Assembly (NCBI GenBank): GCA_902624045.1
Contig: CACNVX010000001.1
Coordinates: 90,529-154,528 of the forward strand
Length of the DNA: 64,000 nt
Origin: an uncultured Pelagibacteraceae bacterium
GTDB lineage: Bacteria > Pseudomonadota > Alphaproteobacteria > Pelagibacterales > Pelagibacteraceae
Direction: 5' to 3'
The notes below the pieces were generated by a model that did no database searches, was not told where the DNA came from, and saw only the letters and a list, made by a program, of their open reading frames with translations. Below are positions 58,906 to 64,000 of the stretch, one piece after another (within the stretch, counting starts at the first letter, position 1; the number at the start of each line of letters is the position of its first letter). The position numbers were made by a program, and so were the translations under genes.

Positions 58906-59399
58906 TGAATAAAATAGCAATCTATCCGGGAACATTTGACCCTATAACTTTTGGCCACATAGATGTTATTAAAAAATCGTTAAAATTATTTGATAAATTA
59001 ATAGTGGGGGTCTCTGACGAAAGCAATAAAAATTACTTATTTAGCTGCAATGAAAGAATAGAAATAGTAAATAGGGCTCTATTTAAAGATCTTAAGCTTA
59101 ATAAGAAAAAAATATCAGTTATTTCCTTTGGATCACTTACTACAGATTTATGTAAAAAGTATAAATCTAATATTATATTAAGAGGTTTAAGGGCAGTTTC
59201 TGATTTCGAGTATGAGTTTCAATTAGCTGGGATGAATAGAAAATTAAATCAAAATATAGAAACAATTTTTTTAATGTCTGATGTAGAAAATCAAATCATT
59301 TCTTCAAGATTTGTAAAAGAAATTGTTAGGTTAAAAGGTGATATAAGAAAATTTACTACTAAAAGTACAATTAAATCTTTAAAATATAAATATGAATAA
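58905..59399 (+). CDS. coaD: Phosphopantetheine adenylyltransferase
   Basis: Fourth step of coenzyme A synthesis from pantothenate. The 164 residues have the nucleotidyltransferase motif YPGTFDPITFGHIDVI, RGLRAVSDFEYE and SSRFVKEIV (the second ATP motif). Size is standard. gyrA-coaD-cyclophilin-tgt is a known alphaproteobacterial cluster. It overlaps the cyclophilin gene by eight bases. Confidence 0.96.
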   Translation: MNKIAIYPGTFDPITFGHIDVIKKSLKLFDKLIVGVSDESNKNYLFSCNERIEIVNRALFKDLKLNKKKISVISFGSLTTDLCKKYKSNIILRGLRAVSDFEYEFQLAGMNRKLNQNIETIFLMSDVENQIISSRFVKEIVRLKGDIRKFTTKSTIKSLKYKYE

Positions 59400-59952
59400 A
59401 ATTTTTATCAAGATACTTATTTTGTTTTTTTTTATTAACAATCAATCAATAGCTGAGGAGAATATAATGATATTAAAATTAAAAGATGGTGATGTTAAAA
59501 TTGAATTATTTGAGGATGTAGCACCAAATCATGTTAAAAGAATTAAGGAATTAGCTAATAGCGGAAAATATGATAATGTTGTTTTTCATCGTGTTATCGA
59601 TGGTTTCATGGCACAAACTGGTGATGTAAAATTTGGAAATTCAGAATCTAAAGATTTTGATCTTAAAAGGGCAGGTATGGGTGGTTCAGATTTTCCAGAT
59701 TTAAAACAAGAATTTAATAGTTTACCACATGATAGAGGAACTTTATCAATGGCAAGATCTCAGGATCCAAATAGTGCAAATAGTCAATTCTTTATATGTT
59801 TTCAACCTGCTCCTTTCTTAGATAGACAATATACAGTTTTTGGAAAAGTTATTGAAGGAATGGAATTTGTAGATAAAATTAAAAAAGGTGATCAAGATAA
59901 TAATGGTGCTGTAACCGATCCAGATAAAATTATTAGTTTTAAATCACAATAA
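59392..59952 (+). CDS. Cyclophilin-type peptidyl-prolyl isomerase with signal peptide
   Basis: A 186-residue cyclophilin. It starts with a likely signal peptide (KIFIKILILFFFINNQSIAEE), so it is probably periplasmic; an internal ATG at 59467 would give a cytoplasmic form. The core has VFHRVIDGFMAQTGD, the Phe/Gln active-site block and MARSQDPNSANSQFFICF, then FGKVIEGMEFVDKI. It sits between coaD and tgt, six bases from the latter. Confidence 0.94.
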   Translation: MNKIFIKILILFFFINNQSIAEENIMILKLKDGDVKIELFEDVAPNHVKRIKELANSGKYDNVVFHRVIDGFMAQTGDVKFGNSESKDFDLKRAGMGGSDFPDLKQEFNSLPHDRGTLSMARSQDPNSANSQFFICFQPAPFLDRQYTVFGKVIEGMEFVDKIKKGDQDNNGAVTDPDKIISFKSQ

Positions 59953-59958
59953 TTTTTA

Positions 59959-61071
59959 ATGGCATTAAAAAATTTTGCCTTCAAACTTTTAAAGAAAGAT
60001 AAATTTGCTCGATGTGGTTTAATTGAAACTCATCGTGGAAATATACATACGCCTGCTTTCATGCCTGTAGGAACGCAGGCTACTGTAAAGGCTTGTACAA
60101 TTGATGATATAAAAAAAACTGGTTCAGAAATTATACTTTCAAATACTTATCATTTGATGATTAGACCTGGTGTGGAAAGAATTCAATCTGCAGGAGGACT
60201 TCATCATTTTATGAACTGTGATCTCCCTATATTGACCGATTCTGGTGGATTTCAAGTAATGTCTCTATCAAAATTAAATAAGATTGATCGAGAAAAGGGT
60301 GCAATTTTTAATTCTCATGTTGATGGAAAGAAATTTTATTTAAGTCCAGAAGAAAGTATCAGGATACAATTGGGATTAAATTCTGACATAGTAATGATAA
60401 TGGATGAGTGTCCAAAAAAAACAAATGATTATGATGTTATAAAAAAATCAATGGATCTCTCACTTTATTGGGCTGTAAGATCAAAAATAGCATTCGGTGA
60501 TAATCCTCATAAAGCTTTGTTTGGAATTGTTCAGGGAGGTCTTTTTAAAGATTTACGATTAAAATCTCTTCAAGAACTAATTAAGATTGGTTTTGATGGT
60601 TATGCAGTAGGAGGATTGGCTGTAGGGGAGTCACAAAATGAAATGTTTAATGTTTTAGATGATATTAAGGAATATTTACCTATTGAAAAGCCACACTATT
60701 TGATGGGAGTTGGTACACCATCTGATATTTTGGGTGCTGTAAAAAGAGGCATAGATATGTTTGATTGTGTTTTGCCAACTAGATCAGGACGAACAGGTTT
60801 AGCATTTACTTGGCAAGGAAGAATTAACATTAAAAATAATAAATATCAAAATGATAACACTCCTTTAGATCCTTATTGTGAAAATCTTAATTTAAACAAA
60901 TATTCAAAAAACTATTTAAATCACTTATTTAATACAAATGAAATTCTAGCTTCAATGTTACTCACTCTACATAATATTAATTTCTATCAAGAATTAATGG
61001 CCTTGATCAGAAAAAATATTAATGATGGTACTTTTGATCAATTTCACGATAAATACATTGATAAGTTGTAG
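59959..61071 (+). CDS. tgt: Queuine/preQ1 tRNA-ribosyltransferase with altered zinc site
   Basis: Swaps guanine 34 for preQ1 in GUN-anticodon tRNAs, such as tRNA-Asn in this window. The 370 residues include DSGGFQVMSL (D94) and the nucleophile in DMFDCVLPTRSGRTG (D269). The zinc site is normally CxCxxC plus a His. Here it reads PYCENLNLNKYS: C307 is kept, but the next two ligands are N309 and L312, while H338 (LTLHN) remains. The frame is clean, so this is a real substitution. It ends the gyrA-coaD-ppi-tgt run. Confidence 0.95.
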   Translation: MALKNFAFKLLKKDKFARCGLIETHRGNIHTPAFMPVGTQATVKACTIDDIKKTGSEIILSNTYHLMIRPGVERIQSAGGLHHFMNCDLPILTDSGGFQVMSLSKLNKIDREKGAIFNSHVDGKKFYLSPEESIRIQLGLNSDIVMIMDECPKKTNDYDVIKKSMDLSLYWAVRSKIAFGDNPHKALFGIVQGGLFKDLRLKSLQELIKIGFDGYAVGGLAVGESQNEMFNVLDDIKEYLPIEKPHYLMGVGTPSDILGAVKRGIDMFDCVLPTRSGRTGLAFTWQGRINIKNNKYQNDNTPLDPYCENLNLNKYSKNYLNHLFNTNEILASMLLTLHNINFYQELMALIRKNINDGTFDQFHDKYIDKL

Positions 61072-61131
61072 AACGTATAGAAATTAAGGTAAAATTGACA
61101 TTTGAAAAAAAATAATAATTCTGTATATAAC

Positions 61132-61152
61132 AATTATTCAATTTGAATAATT
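61132..61152 (+). repeat. 21-base palindrome just upstream of tRNA-Lys
   Basis: AATTATTCAA-t-TTGAATAATT is a perfect 10-1-10 inverted repeat ending three bases before the mature tRNA 5' end. It would lie over the transcription start or in the precursor leader. The 61072-61131 part has only a weak TATATA (61124) with TTTGAA 17 bases before it. Confidence 0.6.
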
Positions 61153-61155
61153 TGG

Positions 61156-61231
<76 letters not shown>

Positions 61232-61241
61232 CTTAATTCAA

Positions 61242-62069
61242 TTAGCTTAGATTGATAGGTGGATAATCTAAAATTACTTCGTTCATCCATTCATTTAATT
61301 GCTTAATACGGGTATCAGAGGAAGGATGGGTGCTCATAAATTCTGGTGGTTCTTTACCCTTATTTGCTTCTTTCATTCTTTCCCAGATTTTTACTGTCTC
61401 TCTAATATCATAACCAGACAAAGAAGAAAAAATCATGCCTAGATAATCAGCTTCACTCTCTTGTTTTCTATTAAATGGATTCATTATTCCGAGTTGAGCT
61501 AATAATCCTACCGTATCCATTCCGGTAGTTCTATTTATATCAGATAATACACCGCCACTTGCAATATCTATAATTCTTGCTCCAGTATTTAATAAAACAC
61601 CTCTACTTGCTCTTTCAACAGAATGTTTTGCTACTGCATGAGCAATCTCATGACCCATAATTGCTGCTAAACCATTTTTATTTTTTGTTACATCAAGTAT
61701 ACCTGTATAAATAGCAATTTTACCTCCAGGCATGCACCATGCATTCTTAACTTTTTTATTTTCAATTAAAATATATTCCCAATCGAAATTTGCTGTTGGA
61801 TCATTTAAATTTGCTCTAAAAAAATATTTGCTAATCGAATCTTCCATTCTTTTTCCAATATCTTTGATTTCATTTAATGTTTTTGTATCATCACTCATCT
61901 TTTCTTTTTCTTTGACTTTTTCATAAATACGCGCAGCTTGAGCATTTAATCTTTCTTCGGGTATAATTTTTAATTGTTTTCTGTCAGTTATTGGTGCAGT
62001 GGTGCAAGAGTGTAAAAGAAGACCTCCACAACCACAGCCCACATAAGTCAAAAATTTTCTTCTATCCAT
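61242..62069 (-). CDS. M48-family zinc metalloprotease, predicted Tat-exported lipoprotein
   Basis: A 275-residue peptidase with HEIAH (H140, E141, H144) and the third ligand in ESEADYLG, like BepA/LoiP outer-membrane quality-control proteases. The N-terminus MDRRKFLTYVGCGCGGLLLHSC combines an RRKFL Tat-type motif with a lipobox at C22. So it is probably exported folded by TatABC and lipidated. Unusually, the signal also holds two extra cysteines (GCGCGG). It is divergent from the DUF502 gene. Confidence 0.9.
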   Translation of the reverse strand: MDRRKFLTYVGCGCGGLLLHSCTTAPITDRKQLKIIPEERLNAQAARIYEKVKEKEKMSDDTKTLNEIKDIGKRMEDSISKYFFRANLNDPTANFDWEYILIENKKVKNAWCMPGGKIAIYTGILDVTKNKNGLAAIMGHEIAHAVAKHSVERASRGVLLNTGARIIDIASGGVLSDINRTTGMDTVGLLAQLGIMNPFNRKQESEADYLGMIFSSLSGYDIRETVKIWERMKEANKGKEPPEFMSTHPSSDTRIKQLNEWMNEVILDYPPINLS

Positions 62070-62100
62070 AAGTAATTAAAATTGATAATAATAATTTAAT

Positions 62101-62178
62101 ATGAATCTTAACAATAAAATTCTAATTGTATTATTTATCATTGCAATTGTTTTTGTTGTCTATGCTAGTTATAGTTAA
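62101..62178 (+). CDS. Possible 25-residue single-helix microprotein
   Basis: Below the ORF-track cut-off. ATG 62101 to TAA 62178 encodes a short MNLNNK start, then ILIVLFIIAIVFVVYA as one helix, then SYS. It ends nine bases before the DUF502 gene, so coupling is possible. There is no obvious ribosome site, and AT-rich DNA favours hydrophobic codons by chance, so this is tentative. Confidence 0.3.
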   Translation: MNLNNKILIVLFIIAIVFVVYASYS

Positions 62179-62186
62179 TTGAAAAT

Positions 62187-62804
62187 ATGTCAAAAAAAGG
62201 GTCAAAAAAATCTTTTTCATTAACCTTAAGAAATTACTTTATTACTGGAGTAGTTGTTTTAATACCAATTGGTTTTACCTTATATCTTACGAAGATTTTA
62301 ATTGGTATCTCCTCTAATCTAATACCAAAAAATATAAATCCTAATAGTTATTTACCTTTTAATATACCTGGTGTTGAAATTGTTATTTCAATTTTACTTA
62401 TAACTATTGTAGGTGGACTTTCTTTGTCATTTTTTGGAAGAAGAATACTCAAATTAATTGATGACTTATTTAAGAGAATTCCATTTTTAAGAACAGTTTA
62501 TTCTGCTATTGTTCAAATGACCGAAACTTTTTCTAAAAAAGATGATGGAAAAAGAAGTGTAGTTTTAATTGAATATCCAAGAAAAGGAGTTTGGGCTGTT
62601 GGTTTTGCTACAAAAGAAAATAAAGGTGAGATGGCTCAAAAAACTGGTAAGAATTTGATTAATGTTTTTGTACCAACAACTCCAAATCCTACTAGTGGTT
62701 TTTTATTAATGTTTCCAATAGAAGAAGTTATATATTTAAACATGTCTTTTGAGGAGGCATCTAAATTTATAGTTTCAGCAGGAACCTCTACCAAAAATAC
62801 TTAG
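62187..62804 (+). CDS. DUF502-family membrane protein
   Basis: A 205-residue protein with two helices, NYFITGVVVLIPIGFTLYLTKIL and IVISILLITIVGGLSLSFFGRRI. The DUF502 core follows: RIPFLRTVYSAIVQMTETFS, VVLIEYPRKGVWAVGFATKE and VFVPTTPNPTSGFLLMFP. Family function is not established; a plant relative (COV) affects development. Its stop overlaps that of convergent recG (TTAG). Confidence 0.9.
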   Translation: MSKKGSKKSFSLTLRNYFITGVVVLIPIGFTLYLTKILIGISSNLIPKNINPNSYLPFNIPGVEIVISILLITIVGGLSLSFFGRRILKLIDDLFKRIPFLRTVYSAIVQMTETFSKKDDGKRSVVLIEYPRKGVWAVGFATKENKGEMAQKTGKNLINVFVPTTPNPTSGFLLMFPIEEVIYLNMSFEEASKFIVSAGTSTKNT

Positions 62805-64000
62805 GCAATATCATTTATTATATCAGCCCTATCGTACAATTTTATCAAAGGTTTGAATTTACTTATATCTTCATTTGATTCTTCTATTCTTCTAATTTCC
62901 TTTTCAGCTAATAAGAAAAGATCACTATTCTGAATTGGATCTGCTAACTTAAAATTTTTTATACCACTTTGCTTAAATCCCAAAATATCACCAAACCCTC
63001 GTAATTTCATATCTTCTTCAGATATTAAAAAACCATCATTAGTGTCTTTTAAAATTTTTATTCTTTTTTTTGCATTTTCACTTAGGTTTGATTTAAACAT
63101 TAATATGCATGAAGAGTCTTTATCACCACGACCAACTCTGCCTCTCAATTGATGAAGTTGAGATAAACCAAATTTGTTAGCATTTTCAATTATAATTGTA
63201 TTTGCATTTGGAAAATCTATCCCAACCTCAATAATTGTTGTAGAAACTAAAATCTTAAATTTATTATTTAAAAAATTGTTTAGTATCTCGTTTTTTTTAT
63301 CCACATCAGTTTTTCCATGAAGCAAACATACTTGATTTGGAAACTTGCTTACTAAATATTCATACTTTTTTACAGCTGATGAATGATCTAATTTTTTAGA
63401 CTCTTCAATTAATGGACAAACCCAAAAAATTTGATTTCCTATGTTAATTTCTTTTTTTATAAATTTTAAAACATCTTCAATTTTAACTTCTAATTTGCTA
63501 TAAGTTTTGATTGGTTTTCTATTTTTAGGTTTTTCTCTAATTATAGAAATATCCATATCACCATAAATTGTCATTGTTAGAGTTCGAGGTATAGGTGTAG
63601 CTGTCATTAATAATACGTCACAATTTGGTCCACCTTTGTCTGACAATCTTTTTCTTTGACTCACTCCGAACTTATGTTGTTCATCTATAATTATTAACCC
63701 TAATTTTTTAAAAATTACTTTTTTTTGAAATATTGCATGGGTTCCGAAGATAATATCAATTTTATTATTTTCTAATTTTTTATGAATTACTTTTTTTAAT
63801 TTATATTCAGATTTTCCAGAAATAAGATCTATATTTATATTTTTAGGAAATATTTTTTTTGCAAGCATAAAATGTTGTCTTGCTAGAATTTCAGTAGGAG
63901 CCATAAAAGCAACCTGGAAACCAGAATTTATAGTATTTATTGCTGCTATAAGAGATACAATAGTTTTTCCACTACCAACGTCTCCTTGCAAAAGTCTAAA
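62801..64000 (-). CDS. recG: ATP-dependent DNA helicase RecG, C-terminal part
   Basis: Remodels stalled forks and branched DNA. The frame stays open to base 64000 (reading F-R-L before the track's TTG-derived start), so the true start and wedge domain lie beyond the window. Seen here are Walker A LLQGDVGSGKT, the DEQH box IIDEQHKFGV, LLMTATPIPRTL, and the helicase C domain with STTIIEVGIDFPNA and QLHQLRGRVGRG. RGFGDILGFKQSG near the end is characteristic of RecG. Confidence 0.96.
   Translation of the reverse strand, partial: FRLLQGDVGSGKTIVSLIAAINTINSGFQVAFMAPTEILARQHFMLAKKIFPKNINIDLISGKSEYKLKKVIHKKLENNKIDIIFGTHAIFQKKVIFKKLGLIIIDEQHKFGVSQRKRLSDKGGPNCDVLLMTATPIPRTLTMTIYGDMDISIIREKPKNRKPIKTYSKLEVKIEDVLKFIKKEINIGNQIFWVCPLIEESKKLDHSSAVKKYEYLVSKFPNQVCLLHGKTDVDKKNEILNNFLNNKFKILVSTTIIEVGIDFPNANTIIIENANKFGLSQLHQLRGRVGRGDKDSSCILMFKSNLSENAKKRIKILKDTNDGFLISEEDMKLRGFGDILGFKQSGIKNFKLADPIQNSDLFLLAEKEIRRIEESNEDISKFKPLIKLYDRADIINDIA

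Overview
The window looks like the chromosome of a Pelagibacterales (SAR11) alphaproteobacterium. By eye it is very AT-rich. Genes are packed with 1-11 base overlaps (ATGA, TAATG) and no stretch over 300 bases lacks a gene. Gene content is typical of streamlined marine alphaproteobacteria: an Aap/Bzt amino-acid ABC transporter, an NtrY/NtrX pair followed by TrkA/TrkH, fused IspDF, and the alphaproteobacterial run argS-(SPOR slot)-nagZ-scpA-scpB-tatABC-serS. There is no rRNA, CRISPR, prophage, transposase or IS. The assignment rests on gene content and style only.

Layout. 1-7995: the 5' part of a PpiD/SurA-like chaperone (minus, running off the left edge), then a plus-strand core block tpiA, secG, pyrG, kdsA, eno, ftsB-like, lipA, ratA-like and a DUF2061 protein. 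8003-12988: suhB (minus), then a three-gene ABC importer of the ferric-iron/aminoethylphosphonate superfamily. 12985-15037 (minus): ispDF, pgpA and pncC, coupled by stop/start overlaps. 15061-21002: ntrY, ntrX, trkA, trkH, then tRNA-Arg. 21286-25722: the aapJQMP amino-acid importer, with palindromes upstream and a strong intrinsic terminator after aapJ. 25909-32208: an XRE regulator, tRNA-Asn and tRNA-Cys (minus), valS, ilvD, manC.

32233-38962 is the most accessory-looking part. It holds a divergent PiT-like permease, a module of a small membrane protein, ArsC and an aquaporin, then znuA divergent from znuC-znuB-zur-Ldh_2 around two near-identical 13-base palindromes that are probably Zur boxes. 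38954-50889: xthA and erpA (minus), dgt, argS, a short membrane stub, nagZ, scpAB, tatABC, serS, yajC, secD, secF. 50948-64000: acetoacetyl-CoA synthetase, uvrA (minus), ssb, gyrA, coaD, a cyclophilin, tgt, tRNA-Lys, an M48 Tat-type lipoprotein protease (minus), a DUF502 protein and the 3' part of recG (minus, running off the right edge).

How it fits together. Export functions (SecG, YajC-SecDF, TatABC, PpiD, cyclophilin) and nutrient scavenging (amino acids, zinc, potassium, an iron- or phosphonate-type solute) dominate. I found no clearly new multi-gene system. The best leads are an NtrX that has lost both its sigma-54 contact loop and its Walker B glutamate, a dyad that overlaps the promoter or ribosome site of the arsenic module, the zinc locus with a dehydrogenase attached to zur, and a Tgt enzyme missing two zinc cysteines.
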